Shown: positions 7,501 through 15,310 of the stretch, one piece after another | Layout of the letters: each line of letters opens with the position of its first letter | Numbering within the stretch: the stretch's first letter is position 1 | DNA from: Kitasatospora viridis | Lineage (GTDB): Bacteria; Actinomycetota; Actinomycetes; Streptomycetales; Streptomycetaceae | NCBI RefSeq assembly: GCF_007829815.1 | Contig: NZ_VIWT01000001.1 | Span: 3,619,501-3,683,500, forward strand | Reading direction: 5' to 3' | Length of the DNA stretch: 64,000 nucleotides | The notes under the pieces: generated by a model | The model's input: only the letters and a program-made list of their open reading frames with translations | Told to the model about the DNA's origin: nothing | Database searches by the model: none | Program-made: the position numbers and the translations under genes

Positions 7501-8649
7501 TCAGAGGTCGGGCAGCGGCTGCGGGGCGGCGGGGCCGGTGTAGCGGGCGGCCGGGCGGATGATCTTGGAGTCGGCGGCCTGCTCCAGGATGTTGGCGCTC
7601 CAGCCGATCACCCGGGCCGCCGCGAAGGTGGGGGTGAACATCTCCCGGGGCAGCCCGCACAGGTGCATGACCACGCCGGCGTAGAACTCGACGTTGGTGT
7701 TCAGGTCGCGGCCCGGCTTGAGCTCGGCCAGCAGCGCCACCACCCGGTCCTCCACCTTGGTGGCGAACTCCACCAGCTCGCCACCGAAGGACTCGGCGAC
7801 CCCGCGCAGCATCCGCGAACGCGGGTCCTCGGTGCGGTAGACGGGGTGGCCGAAGCCCATGATCCGGTCGCCGGACAGCACGCGCTCGGTGATCCACGCG
7901 TCGATCCGGTCCGGCGTGCCGATCGCGTCCAGGGTGTCCAGCGCCCGGCTCGGCGCGCCGCCGTGCAGCGGGCCGGAGAGCGCGCCCAGCCCGCCGACCA
8001 GGCAGGCCACCAGGTCGGCCCCGGTCGAGGCGATCACCCGGGAGGTGAAGGTGGAGGCGTTGAAGCCGTGGTCCACGGTGGAGACCAGGTACATCTCGAT
8101 CGCCCGGGCCTTGGCCGGCTCCGGCTCCTCGCCGGTGAGCATCCACAGGTAGTTGGCGGCGTAGCCCAGGTCGTCCCGCGGCTCTATCGGCTGCAGGCCG
8201 TGCTGCAGCCGGTACAGCGCGGTCAGCACGGTGGGCACCAGGGCGGCGGCGAACAGCGCGTCCTCCACCCGCTGCTCGGGCGCGGTGTCGTAGAGCGGGC
8301 GCAGGCCCCGCTCGGCGCCGGCCACGGTGAGCGCCGCGCCGAGCGCGCCCAGCGGGCCGCCGTGCGCTGTGCCGGCGGCCAGCGCGGGCAGCACCTCGCG
8401 CAGCGCGGCGGGCAGCCGACGCAGCGGGGCGGTGCGGGCCAGGAAGGCGGCCCTCCCGGCCGCGTCCGGCAGCTCGCCGAGCAGCATCAGGTGCCAGACG
8501 TCCTCCAGGGTGCGCTGCTCGGCCAGCTCGATCGCCGAGTACTGGCGGTAGTGGTAGAAGCCCTCCAGCCCGCGGACGTCGCTCAGCCCGGTCTCGGTGA
8601 CGACGACGCCCTTGAGGCCGCGCGGGACCTCGATCTCGACAGTGGACAT
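7501..8649 (-). CDS. Citrate synthase (second, CitA-type)
   Basis: A 382-residue citrate synthase that condenses acetyl-CoA with oxaloacetate. Active-site histidines are visible in SGPLHGGAPSRAL and GFGHPVYRTEDPR. The expected catalytic aspartate block reads NTNVEFYAGVV, with Glu in place of Asp, a substitution I recall from actinobacterial secondary citrate synthases. The C-terminal motif ARVIGWSANILEQ is also typical. Divergently transcribed from a second citrate synthase gene that carries an HTH domain. It may be an auxiliary citrate or 2-methylcitrate synthase; the two cannot be separated here. The start ATG 8649 has GAAGGGGA upstream. Confidence 0.85.
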   Translation of the reverse strand: MSTVEIEVPRGLKGVVVTETGLSDVRGLEGFYHYRQYSAIELAEQRTLEDVWHLMLLGELPDAAGRAAFLARTAPLRRLPAALREVLPALAAGTAHGGPLGALGAALTVAGAERGLRPLYDTAPEQRVEDALFAAALVPTVLTALYRLQHGLQPIEPRDDLGYAANYLWMLTGEEPEPAKARAIEMYLVSTVDHGFNASTFTSRVIASTGADLVACLVGGLGALSGPLHGGAPSRALDTLDAIGTPDRIDAWITERVLSGDRIMGFGHPVYRTEDPRSRMLRGVAESFGGELVEFATKVEDRVVALLAELKPGRDLNTNVEFYAGVVMHLCGLPREMFTPTFAAARVIGWSANILEQAADSKIIRPAARYTGPAAPQPLPDL

Positions 8650-8665
8650 GGTGCTGGTCCCCTTC

Positions 8666-8695
8666 CCAGGAGTTCCGGTTCCAGGAGTTCCGGTT
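8666..8695. repeat. Tandem 15-bp repeat upstream of the citrate synthase gene
   Basis: Two exact head-to-tail copies of CCAGGAGTTCCGGTT (8666-8680 and 8681-8695) in the 5' region of the minus-strand citrate synthase gene. They could be a duplicated operator or a recent slip; no other copy was noticed. Confidence 0.6.
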
Positions 8696-8736
8696 GACGG
8701 TTCGTACTCTGCGACCGTTGATCCACGTTGTCAATG

Positions 8737-8750
8737 TTGATTAAAATCAA
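8737..8750. promoter_or_regulatory. AT-rich palindrome between the divergent citrate synthase genes
   Basis: TTGATTAAAATCAA is a 14-bp near-perfect palindrome within an unusually AT-rich stretch that contains several further TTG...CAA half-sites (8719-8757). It lies between the two citrate synthase genes and is a candidate operator for the HTH domain of the plus-strand protein. Confidence 0.45.
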
Positions 8751-8802
8751 TGTGCAATACTTCCCGTCAATACCCCATCGCGATCGAGAGGACCCCGCGC
8801 CG

Positions 8803-10026
8803 ATGGCCGAGGAGCGCGCAGAGCGGCTGACCACCCAGCAGGTCGCCGAGCAACTGGGCGTCAAGGTCGAGACGGTGTACGCCTACGCCAGCCGGGGCCA
8901 GCTCAGCAGCGAGCGCGCGCCCGACGGCAAGGGCAGCACCTTCGACGCCCGCGAGGTGGCCGAACTCGCCCGCCGGGGCCGCCGCCCGGCCGCCAAGGCG
9001 GTGGCCGGCGGGCCCGTAGAGGTGCGCACCGGGCTGACCCTGATCGAGGACGGCCGGCTCTACTACCGCGGCCGGGACGCCGCCGAACTCGCCGAGCGGC
9101 ACGGCTTCGAGGCCGCCGTCGGCTGGTTCTGGGGCCAGGGCACCGACCCCGGGGTGCGGTTCCCGGTGCCGCCCGCCGCCGCCGAGGCGCTGGACCGGGC
9201 GTCCGCCGTGCTGCCCGCCGGCATCCGGCTGCCGGACCGGCTGCGGGTCGCCGTCGCGGTCGCCTCGGCTACCGACCCGCTCCGCTTCGACCTGCGCGAG
9301 GAGGCGGTGCGGGCCACCGGCGCCGGCCTGGTCGCGGGCATGGTGGCCGCGCTGCCGCCGACCGCGCCCGACCCCGGGCCCGGGGCCACCCTGGCCGCCC
9401 GGCTGTGGAGCCGGCTGGCGCCCGGAGCGCCCGGCCCCGGGGCGGTGGAGTGCCTCGACCGGGCGCTGGTGCTGCTGCTCGACCACGAGCTGGCCGTCTC
9501 CACCGTCGCGGCCCGGGTGGCGGCCTCGGCCCGGGCCCACCCGTACGCCGTCGTCTCCGCCGGCCTGGGCGCCACCGACGGCCCGCTGCACGGCGCGGCC
9601 GGCCTGCCCGCCTACCGGATGCTCGGCGACGTGCTGGCCGCCGGGGCGGTGCCCGTTGTCGCCGAGCACCTGCGCACCGGCCGGCGGGTGCCGGGGCTGG
9701 GCCACCGGCTCTACCCGCAGGGCGACCCCCGGGCCACCGCGCTGCTGCGCGCGGTGCGCGGGTTGGCCGGCGGCGAGCGGGTGGTGGCGGCCGTCGAGGA
9801 ACTGTGCGAGGTGGCCGGCGGGCGCTCCGCCGACCAGCCCAACGTCGACCTGGCGCTGGCCGCACTGGCGCACACCGCGGGGCTGCCGGCCGAGGCCGGC
9901 GAGGTGGTCTTCGCCGTCGCCCGGACGCCGGGCTGGCTCGGGCACGCGGTCGAGGAGTACCGCGAGGAGGAGCTGCGGATGCGGGCCCGGGCCACCTACA
10001 CCGGCCCGCGCCCGCAGCACGGCTGA
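8803..10026 (+). CDS. Citrate synthase-like protein with N-terminal helix-turn-helix
   Basis: A 407-residue protein. Residues 5-55 form a MerR/excisionase-type HTH (LTTQQVAEQLGVKVETVYAYASRG), which is just over 20 residues and ends in the basic RGRRP linker. The remainder is a citrate synthase domain with DGPLHGAAG, GLGHRLYPQGDPRA and the catalytic aspartate block NVDLALAAL. ATG 8803 was chosen because the HTH begins right after it and GAGAGGA lies upstream. Actinobacteria commonly carry such a gene divergent from a plain citrate synthase. It may bind DNA in response to CoA esters or TCA intermediates, or be an enzyme anchored at its own promoter; this is inferred. Confidence 0.8.
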   Translation: MAEERAERLTTQQVAEQLGVKVETVYAYASRGQLSSERAPDGKGSTFDAREVAELARRGRRPAAKAVAGGPVEVRTGLTLIEDGRLYYRGRDAAELAERHGFEAAVGWFWGQGTDPGVRFPVPPAAAEALDRASAVLPAGIRLPDRLRVAVAVASATDPLRFDLREEAVRATGAGLVAGMVAALPPTAPDPGPGATLAARLWSRLAPGAPGPGAVECLDRALVLLLDHELAVSTVAARVAASARAHPYAVVSAGLGATDGPLHGAAGLPAYRMLGDVLAAGAVPVVAEHLRTGRRVPGLGHRLYPQGDPRATALLRAVRGLAGGERVVAAVEELCEVAGGRSADQPNVDLALAALAHTAGLPAEAGEVVFAVARTPGWLGHAVEEYREEELRMRARATYTGPRPQHG

Positions 10027-10041
10027 CGGGGGGTCAGCCGT
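10019..10041. terminator. Bidirectional terminator between convergent genes
   Basis: A 9-bp perfect stem ACGGCTGAC / GTCAGCCGT around GGGGG, overlapping the 3' ends of the HTH-citrate synthase and DNA glycosylase genes. Confidence 0.5.
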
Positions 10042-10606
10042 CGGTCGTGGTGGCCGTCCCGACCGCCTCGCGCAGCTCGCGGAACTTCTCGGCCAACGCG
10101 TCCAGCGAGTAGTGCGCGTTCAGTCCGCTCGGGTTCGGCAGCACCCAGACCTCGGTGCCGCCGAGCGGCTCCGGCTGCCGGCCGAGCGCCGCCTTCGGCT
10201 GCCCGAACCCGGTCCGGTAGGCGCCGATGCCCAGCACCGCGAGCGCCCGCGGCCGCAACCGCTCCACCCGCTCGCGCAGCGCCGCCCCGCCCGCCCGCAG
10301 CTCCTCGCGGGTCAGCTCGTCCGCCTTGGCCGAGGCCCGGGCCACCACGTTGGTGATGCCCAGGCCCATGGCCGGGAGCAGGCCCTGCTCGTCCGGGGCC
10401 AGCTGACGGTCGGTGAACCCGGAGCGGTGCAGGGCGGGCCAGAACCGGTTGCCCGGCCGGGCGAAGTGGTGCCCGGTGGCGCCGGACCACAGGCCCGGGT
10501 TGATGCCGCAGAACAGCACCCGCAGCCCGGGCCCGGTCACGTCGGGGATGGTGGTGTCCTGGGCGGCGGCCAGCTGGGCCGGCGTGGGGCGGATCGCAGT
10601 GCTCAC
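10034..10606 (-). CDS. mug: Mismatch-specific (G:T/G:U) DNA glycosylase
   Basis: A 190-residue member of the Mug branch of the uracil-DNA glycosylase superfamily, which removes uracil or thymine from G:U and G:T mismatches arising by deamination. The active-site loop is VLFCGINPGLWS and the second loop is LPNPSGLNAHYS, both diagnostic of the family; GITNVVARAS lies between them. The start is GTG 10606, where homology begins. The same frame stays open through the PAP2 gene upstream, but that part is a shadow. Convergent with the HTH-citrate synthase gene. Confidence 0.9.
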   Translation of the reverse strand: MSTAIRPTPAQLAAAQDTTIPDVTGPGLRVLFCGINPGLWSGATGHHFARPGNRFWPALHRSGFTDRQLAPDEQGLLPAMGLGITNVVARASAKADELTREELRAGGAALRERVERLRPRALAVLGIGAYRTGFGQPKAALGRQPEPLGGTEVWVLPNPSGLNAHYSLDALAEKFRELREAVGTATTTDG

Positions 10607-10626
10607 CGCCCCAGTCTGCCCGGACC

Positions 10627-11676
10627 CTAACCGCGCCTGGCCACCCCCACCAGGGCGCCGAGCCGCCCGCGCGGCTCCCCGGCCAACCGGCGCTCGGCGC
10701 GGAGCTCCGCCCGGCGGTCCAGCCAGCGGGTCAGGCTGAAGTAGATCGCCGCGGTGTACAGCCAGCCCATGATGATGTCGATCACGAAGTGCTCGGCGCC
10801 GTAGACCAGGGTGAAGGCCATCGCCATCGGGTAGAGCGCCAGCAGCACCCGGGTCTTCTTGCCGGCCTTCGGCCAGAAGAAGAGCGCCAGCAGCATCGGG
10901 TAGGAGGCGTGCAGCGAGGGCATCGCGGCCACGTCGTTGTCGAACCGGCTGCCGTTCTCGAATATCGAGCCGGCCCGCGGCATCCCCGAGTTGGTCAGCA
11001 CGTCCGACACCACCCGGGTGAGCTGCGGCAGGTGGCCGTTCTGCGCGGTCAGCCACGGCGGGTCGGCCGGGTAGAGCAGGTAGGTGGCGAAGGCCGCGAA
11101 GGTGAGTGCCAGGTAGAGCGCCACCAGGCGGGTGAACCGGTCGTGCCGGCGCTTCCAGAGCACCGCCATCACGATGAAGACCGCGAAGAAGTGCGACATG
11201 TAGACGACCGTGCACAGGTAGTCGTACCAGTGCGGGTGGCCCGGGGTGTACAGCCAGTGCTGCAGCCGCACCGTCCACACCTGCCCGAAGCCGGCCATCT
11301 TGTCGAAGGCCAACTGCGGCGCGTAGTGCACCTTCCAGGGCGTGTGCGCGCCGTACCCGCGCAGCAGTGAGTAGGCCCACACCGCGGCCATCACGGGCAC
11401 CCAGTCGCGCAGCACCTTCACCCAGCCGAACCAGCTCCCGCTGTGCACGCAGGCCGCCGCGAGAGCGCCCATCAGCCAGCAGAACACCAGGTCGTTGGCG
11501 TACGGCAGCCCGTACTCGTCGGTGAAGTGCCACAGCAGCAGGAAGTAGGTCGGCCAGGCCAGCCAGCGAGCGTACCGGGCCACCCGGAGCACCGACGCGA
11601 GCCGCCCCGGCGGTCTGTCGGAGTCGGAGCGCGAGCGGTCGGCAGTGGCGCGTACGGTATGGAGCAGGCTGGTCAC
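10627..11676 (-). CDS. PAP2-superfamily membrane phosphatase / phosphotransferase (Aur1-like)
   Basis: A 349-residue membrane protein with about six hydrophobic segments. The PAP2 motifs are MPSLHASYP and YGAEHFVIDIIMGWLY, which contain the catalytic histidines and Asp. The layout resembles inositol-phosphotransferase (Aur1/Ipt1)-type PAP2 proteins common in streptomycetes. It probably acts on lipid phosphates at the outer face of the membrane; the substrate is unknown. GTG 11676 was chosen because GAAGGGGA lies upstream; an ATG at 11709 would add 11 residues. It lies 20 bp upstream of the DNA glycosylase gene on the same strand. Confidence 0.8.
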   Translation of the reverse strand: MTSLLHTVRATADRSRSDSDRPPGRLASVLRVARYARWLAWPTYFLLLWHFTDEYGLPYANDLVFCWLMGALAAACVHSGSWFGWVKVLRDWVPVMAAVWAYSLLRGYGAHTPWKVHYAPQLAFDKMAGFGQVWTVRLQHWLYTPGHPHWYDYLCTVVYMSHFFAVFIVMAVLWKRRHDRFTRLVALYLALTFAAFATYLLYPADPPWLTAQNGHLPQLTRVVSDVLTNSGMPRAGSIFENGSRFDNDVAAMPSLHASYPMLLALFFWPKAGKKTRVLLALYPMAMAFTLVYGAEHFVIDIIMGWLYTAAIYFSLTRWLDRRAELRAERRLAGEPRGRLGALVGVARRG

Positions 11677-11709
11677 CGGTGGCGTCCCCTTCGTTGGCTG
11701 GTGGGGCAA

Positions 11710-12006
11710 GCCGGGTCAACCTAATGCTCGTTTTTTAAGAATTACTGAGCCCGGCGGCTCGGATCCGCCTGTCTTTGCACGGTCCGATGCTCCGATCCCA
11801 CCCGATCCTTGCAGGATCCGCACCGTTGGCACACGGAAAACTCCCAGATTTCTTCGGAACTCCAGGATCGGACGTGCTCCCTACGGGTCCGGCCCGAGGT
11901 CATCGCCCCCACGCCGCCGGCCGCCACCCCCGGGTACCGCCGAACGTAAACATCCGGCCATCAGTACGAATCCCACTCGCCTGCCGGGAACGCAGCCGGG
12001 AACGCC
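11710..12006. other. Intergenic stretch with no recognisable gene
   Basis: About 300 bp between the PAP2 gene and the yajQ terminator. It begins with an AT-rich block (GTTTTTTAAGAATTACT near 11731-11747) that may hold the PAP2 promoter on the minus strand. GATCC words recur between 11758 and 11815. No coding potential, RNA gene or repeat unit was convincing. Confidence 0.5.
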
Positions 12007-12038
12007 GACGGCCGGAGGGGCAGTGCCCTCCGGCCGTC
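12007..12038 (-). terminator. Terminator of yajQ
   Basis: A perfect 13-bp stem (GACGGCCGGAGGG at 12007-12019 with its complement at 12026-12038) closing a 6-nt loop, 9 bp after the yajQ stop codon. Confidence 0.7.
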
Positions 12039-12047
12039 CGGAGTGGG

Positions 12048-12536
12048 TCAGCGGTAGTTGACGAACTGCACCGCGAAGTCCAGGTCCTTGCCCTTGAGCA
12101 GCGCCTGCACGGTCTGCAGGTCGTCCCGGCTCTTGGAGGAGACCCGCAGCTCGTCGCCCTGGATCTGCGCCTTGACGCCCTTCGGGCCCTCGTCGCGGAT
12201 GATCTTCGAGACCTTCTTGGCATCCTCCTGGGAGATGCCCTCCTTGATGGTCGCGAAGATCTTGTACTCCTTGCCGGACAGCTGCGGCTCACCCGCGTCC
12301 AGCGCCTTCAGCGACACCTTCCGGGCCACCAACTTGCCCTGGAACACGTCGAGGATCGCCTTGACCCGCTCCTCGCCGTCCGCCTTCAACTCGATCTTCT
12401 CGCCGGTCCAGCCGATGGTGGCCCCGACGTTCTTGAAGTCGTAGCGGGTCGCGATCTCACGTGAGGTCTGGTTGATCGCGTTGTCGACCTCCATCCTCTC
12501 GACCTTCGAGACGATGTCGAAACTGGAGTCGGCCAT
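12048..12536 (-). CDS. yajQ: YajQ-family nucleotide-binding protein
   Basis: A 162-residue YajQ/UPF0234 protein of the usual length. It begins [20 protein letters not shown] and contains [13 protein letters not shown] and the second half-domain [25 protein letters not shown] (motif longer than shown here is conserved). Family members have two ferredoxin-like domains and bind cyclic di-GMP or act as chaperone-like factors in other bacteria. The sequence shows no catalytic centre. The gene is alone in its transcription unit and upstream of the tRNA-Tyr locus. The start ATG at 12536 has an AAGGAG-type site upstream. Confidence 0.9.
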   Translation of the reverse strand: MADSSFDIVSKVERMEVDNAINQTSREIATRYDFKNVGATIGWTGEKIELKADGEERVKAILDVFQGKLVARKVSLKALDAGEPQLSGKEYKIFATIKEGISQEDAKKVSKIIRDEGPKGVKAQIQGDELRVSSKSRDDLQTVQALLKGKDLDFAVQFVNYR

Positions 12537-12728
12537 CTGTCGTGATCTCCTTGCTGACTCGGCACCTCTCCCCGCCGGCGCGGGGCGTTCTCAGCCCCCC
12601 AGCCTATCCAGCGCCACCCGCCCCACCCCCCTTGATCATCACGTGACCAATCAAGTGGCGGAGCACCCCCGTCCATCAGGTAAGGTTTACCCAGTCGAAC
12701 GGGGCGAGCCCCGCAAGACGAACATCCT

Positions 12729-12809
12729 GGCTGGTTGCCCGAGCGGCCAAAGGGAGCAGACTGTAAATCTGTCGCGCAAGCTACGCAGGTTCGAACCCTG
12801 CACCAGCCA
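12729..12809 (+). tRNA. tRNA-Tyr (anticodon GTA)
   Basis: An 81-nt tRNA with a long variable arm. Acceptor stem GGCTGGT pairs with ACCAGCC, the anticodon loop CTGTAAA has GTA at 12763-12765, and the T-arm is GCAGGTTCGAACCCTGC. CCA is not encoded. It is the integration target of the downstream island; everything from 12761 onward is duplicated at 17852-17906. Confidence 0.95.
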
Positions 12810-12815
12810 CAGGAT
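12761..12815. repeat. attL: left 55-bp direct repeat
   Basis: Identical over 55 bp to 17852-17906. It covers the anticodon loop, variable arm, T-arm and acceptor 3' strand of tRNA-Tyr plus six bases beyond. Confidence 0.9.
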
Positions 12816-12817
12816 AG

Positions 12818-12860
12818 AGAGCAGCCCCTGATCTGCGTTCAGCAGATCAGGGGCTGCTCT
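12818..12860 (+). terminator. tRNA-Tyr terminator supplied by the island
   Basis: A perfect 19-bp stem (12818-12836 with 12842-12860) around GTTCA directly behind the tRNA. A related but different hairpin lies behind attR, so this copy arrived with the element. Confidence 0.8.
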
Positions 12861-12867
12861 GTTGTGC

Positions 12868-13485
12868 CTACCGAACGTCCGGACGGACGAGCGAACAGCC
12901 GCGCAGCACCCGGACCATCTGCGCGGCGAGGACCCAGCGTGCGAGTGGCTCGGTGGATGCGACGACGACGTCCCCCACGGCCTCCAGGCCGAGAAGGCCG
13001 GGCCGGTAGAGGCTCCCGTAGACCCCGCACGTTTCGTACTCCCTGACCCGGACGGCCACCGATCTGCGCCGCAGGTGCGGGCAGAGGCGAGTCGCGGCCC
13101 GCGCGCAGGGCAGGCAGACGGGCGGGTGCGTGGCTGCCATGCCCTCGGGCCAATCCGGCCAGTCGTCCCGGTCGTCCCGCAGCAGCCAGAGGACGCCTTC
13201 GTCGGTGCGGTCGGCCGGCCCGCCACAGACCTGGCAGAGCAGTCGTCGCATCGCGCGGCGCTGACGTTGCGGGTGGACCCGCCCGTGGTCGGGCGAGCCC
13301 TGGTGCGCGGCGGACGTCATCCGGCTCCACAGGACCCCGTCCGCGTCGCGGTCGTGAGGGGTCTCCCGCTCAAAGCCGAGGCCCCTGCCGGAAAGTGAGA
13401 GAAGCTCAGGGCGGATCGTGCGCTCGGAGCTCCAGGCGGTGATGTACGGGACGAGCCCTGCGTTCTGACGGTGGGTTTGGGTCAC
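12868..13485 (-). CDS. Uncharacterised CxxC protein of the tRNA-Tyr island
   Basis: A 205-residue protein I cannot assign to a family. It begins at GTG 13485 (AGGAGG 5 nt upstream). It has two cysteine pairs, CQVCGGP near residue 105 and CLPCARA near 145, arranged like a zinc ribbon, followed by Cys and His in RLCPHLRR. The C-terminal half is Arg/Val-rich with no membrane segment. Genes of this appearance often sit divergent from GntR-type regulators in Streptomyces integrative elements. Here too it shares a promoter region with a HutC-type repressor whose operators flank its start. It may be a small DNA-binding or adaptor protein of the element. Confidence 0.6.
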   Translation of the reverse strand: MTQTHRQNAGLVPYITAWSSERTIRPELLSLSGRGLGFERETPHDRDADGVLWSRMTSAAHQGSPDHGRVHPQRQRRAMRRLLCQVCGGPADRTDEGVLWLLRDDRDDWPDWPEGMAATHPPVCLPCARAATRLCPHLRRRSVAVRVREYETCGVYGSLYRPGLLGLEAVGDVVVASTEPLARWVLAAQMVRVLRGCSLVRPDVR

Positions 13486-13513
13486 TGCGCCTCCTGCTTC
13501 AGATGGAGCAACA

Positions 13514-13603
13514 TCTCTAGAGAACTCTTCATCTCTAGAGATGTCAAGCGTGGGTCTGCCGCTCGGCGTGCAGGAGGATCCGGTCCTACGATGTCTAGAG
13601 ATC
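13514..13603. promoter_or_regulatory. Three GntR/HutC operator copies in a divergent promoter
   Basis: Three palindromes centred on CTAGAG: TCTCTAGAGA (13514-13523), the perfect CATCTCTAGAGATG (13530-13543) and GATGTCTAGAGATC (13590-13603). Two are next to the CxxC gene start and one is just before the gntR ribosome site. This layout allows the repressor to shut both genes. Confidence 0.75.
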
Positions 13604-13619
13604 CACAGAGGGAGACCCA

Positions 13620-14375
13620 ATGGCAGACAGCGACGACAAGCTGCCGAAGTACCGTCGGATCGCCGACGCGCTCAAGGACGCCGTCAACTCCGGCCAGTAC
13701 GCGGCCGGCGACCGTCTGCCCGGCGAGAACGACCTCATGGAGACGTACGGCGTAGCCCGCATGACCGCGCGTCAGGCACTTGGCGTCCTGCAGAGCGAGG
13801 GCATCGCCGAGGCCCGCAAGGGCGCCGGAGTCTTCGTCCGCGACTTCCGTCCACTGCGGCGTCGCGGCATCCAGCGTCTGGCTGAGGCGCAGTGGGGTTC
13901 CGGGCGCTCGATCTGGGCGGCGGACATCGACAACCGGGAGCTGGAAGTCGACCAGGTCGATGTCTCGGTTGCCGTCGCACCGGAGCGGATCGCCGACACG
14001 CTCGGCCTGGAACCGGGCGACTCCGTGTGCGTTCGTCAGCGCCGGTTCGTCCTGGACGGCAAGCCCGTGCTGCTCTCCACCTCTTACCTCCCCGCCGCCC
14101 TGGTGGCCGGCACCCGGATCATGCAGGAGGACACCGGCCCCGGCGGCACCTACGCCCGCCTCGCCGAGATCGACGCCAAGCCGGCCCACTTCCGTGAGGA
14201 ACTCCGCTCGCGGATGCCCACAGCCGACGAGACCGCCGCCTTGCAACTTGCGGCAGGGACCCCGGTGATCCTGATCTGCCGGACAGCGTTCGCACAGGAC
14301 CACCGACCCGTCGAGGTCAACGAGATGACCCTCGACGCCGCCTCCTACGTCCTGGAGTACGACTTCGACGCGTGA
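13620..14375 (+). CDS. GntR-family (HutC/UTRA) transcriptional regulator
   Basis: A 251-residue regulator. A winged HTH occupies residues 8-75 (YRRIADALKDAVNSGQY, GDRLPGENDLMETYGVARMT, RKGAGVFV). A UTRA-type ligand domain fills residues 95-245, with the VRQRRFVLDGKPVLLSTSY strand and EVNEMTLDAASYVLEY. Related KorSA-type repressors control conjugation and excision genes in Streptomyces integrative elements. It lies in the tRNA-Tyr island, divergent from the CxxC gene, with three matching operators, so autoregulation is likely. The start ATG 13620 follows GGGAGA. Confidence 0.85.
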   Translation: MADSDDKLPKYRRIADALKDAVNSGQYAAGDRLPGENDLMETYGVARMTARQALGVLQSEGIAEARKGAGVFVRDFRPLRRRGIQRLAEAQWGSGRSIWAADIDNRELEVDQVDVSVAVAPERIADTLGLEPGDSVCVRQRRFVLDGKPVLLSTSYLPAALVAGTRIMQEDTGPGGTYARLAEIDAKPAHFREELRSRMPTADETAALQLAAGTPVILICRTAFAQDHRPVEVNEMTLDAASYVLEYDFDA

Positions 14376-14462
14376 GGCCGAGCGCCGGCTCGCAGCTCTG
14401 GTCGTCCAACGGATCGTTCAGGTAACCCACTTGGGTAGCTCGCGGAGGCCTAGCGTTGGCTC

Positions 14463-15310
14463 ATGCCTCTCGACCCGGATGACTCGCGTCCCCCGTACCA
14501 GCAGGTCAACAGCGCCCTGCGGGCTTCGATCCTCACCAAGCAGCCTGGCTTCGAGACCGGTGACAAGCTGCCCTCCGGCCCTGAGCTGGCGAGGCACTTC
14601 GGCGTGGCGCGCGGGACCGTGGACAAGGCGCTGGACCTGCTCCGGGTCGAGGGGATGATCGTGACCCGCCAGGGGAGTGGGTCCTTCATCCGGGAGCGGC
14701 TCTCTCGACCGGTCGGGTTGCGGCCCCATCTTGAGGCGCCTTCGAGCAGCAGCAGGTGACCCTCGACTTCGCCGGGTTGTCCAGCGAGACGCTCCACAAC
14801 GCTATGCAGGAGCCGTTGGACAAGGTCCGTTCTGGCCGGCTCGCCCCTGAGCCCATCGCAGTGCGGCTCCTGTTGCCCGACACCACCGAGCCGATGGCCG
14901 TGCCGGTGCTGGTGGACGGCCTGCGCGATGAGGTCGCGCTGCCTGAGCGAGCCCGGAACATCGCGCTGACCGCCGCCGGCGGGATCGCTCACTCGGTGGA
15001 GGTGCTGGCCGAGCTGGGCCTGGTCCAGTCGGCCACCGTCCAGGTCAAGGTCCACCGGGGCGCCAGCCTCTTCAAGCTGTACGTCCTGAACGGTCAAGAG
15101 GCGTTCTTCGGCTTCTACCCGCTGCGCGAGCGCACCGTGACCATCGGGGACTCGGCCCACACCTTCTATGACGTGACCGGCAAGGACGCCACGCTGTTCC
15201 ACCACGTGGCTGGCCCGGATGAGGCCTCCCTGGGCTCGCAGTACGTTCAGCAGGCCACGATGTGGTTCGAGAGCGTGTGGTCCACGATCGCCTACGAGCG
15301 TCAGCCGTGA
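14463..15310 (+). pseudogene. Second GntR-family regulator, split by a single-base frameshift
   Basis: The first frame (14463-14759) encodes an intact GntR winged HTH of 98 residues that ends with the wrong tail EAPSSSSR. The second (14756-15310) encodes a 184-residue effector domain beginning TLDFAGLSSETLHNAMQEP. Inserting one G near 14737 would join them through EAAFEQQQVTLDF, so the ancestral gene was about 282 residues. Alternatives are a sequencing error, or two coupled proteins: the second GTG overlaps the first stop (GTGA at 14756-14759). It lies directly upstream of the HAD gene, with an overlapping stop/start. If real, the break removes the link between ligand sensing and DNA binding. 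Confidence 0.65.

Noticed and set aside
10607..11719. An apparent N-terminal extension of the mismatch glycosylase frame through the PAP2 gene
   Set aside because: The upstream part is an out-of-phase reading of the PAP2 gene. Family homology starts exactly at GTG 10606.
12631..12655. An interrupted inverted repeat CTTGAT...ATCAAG upstream of yajQ
   Set aside because: Only 6-bp arms; half of it resembles the TetR operator word, but there is no support for a regulator.
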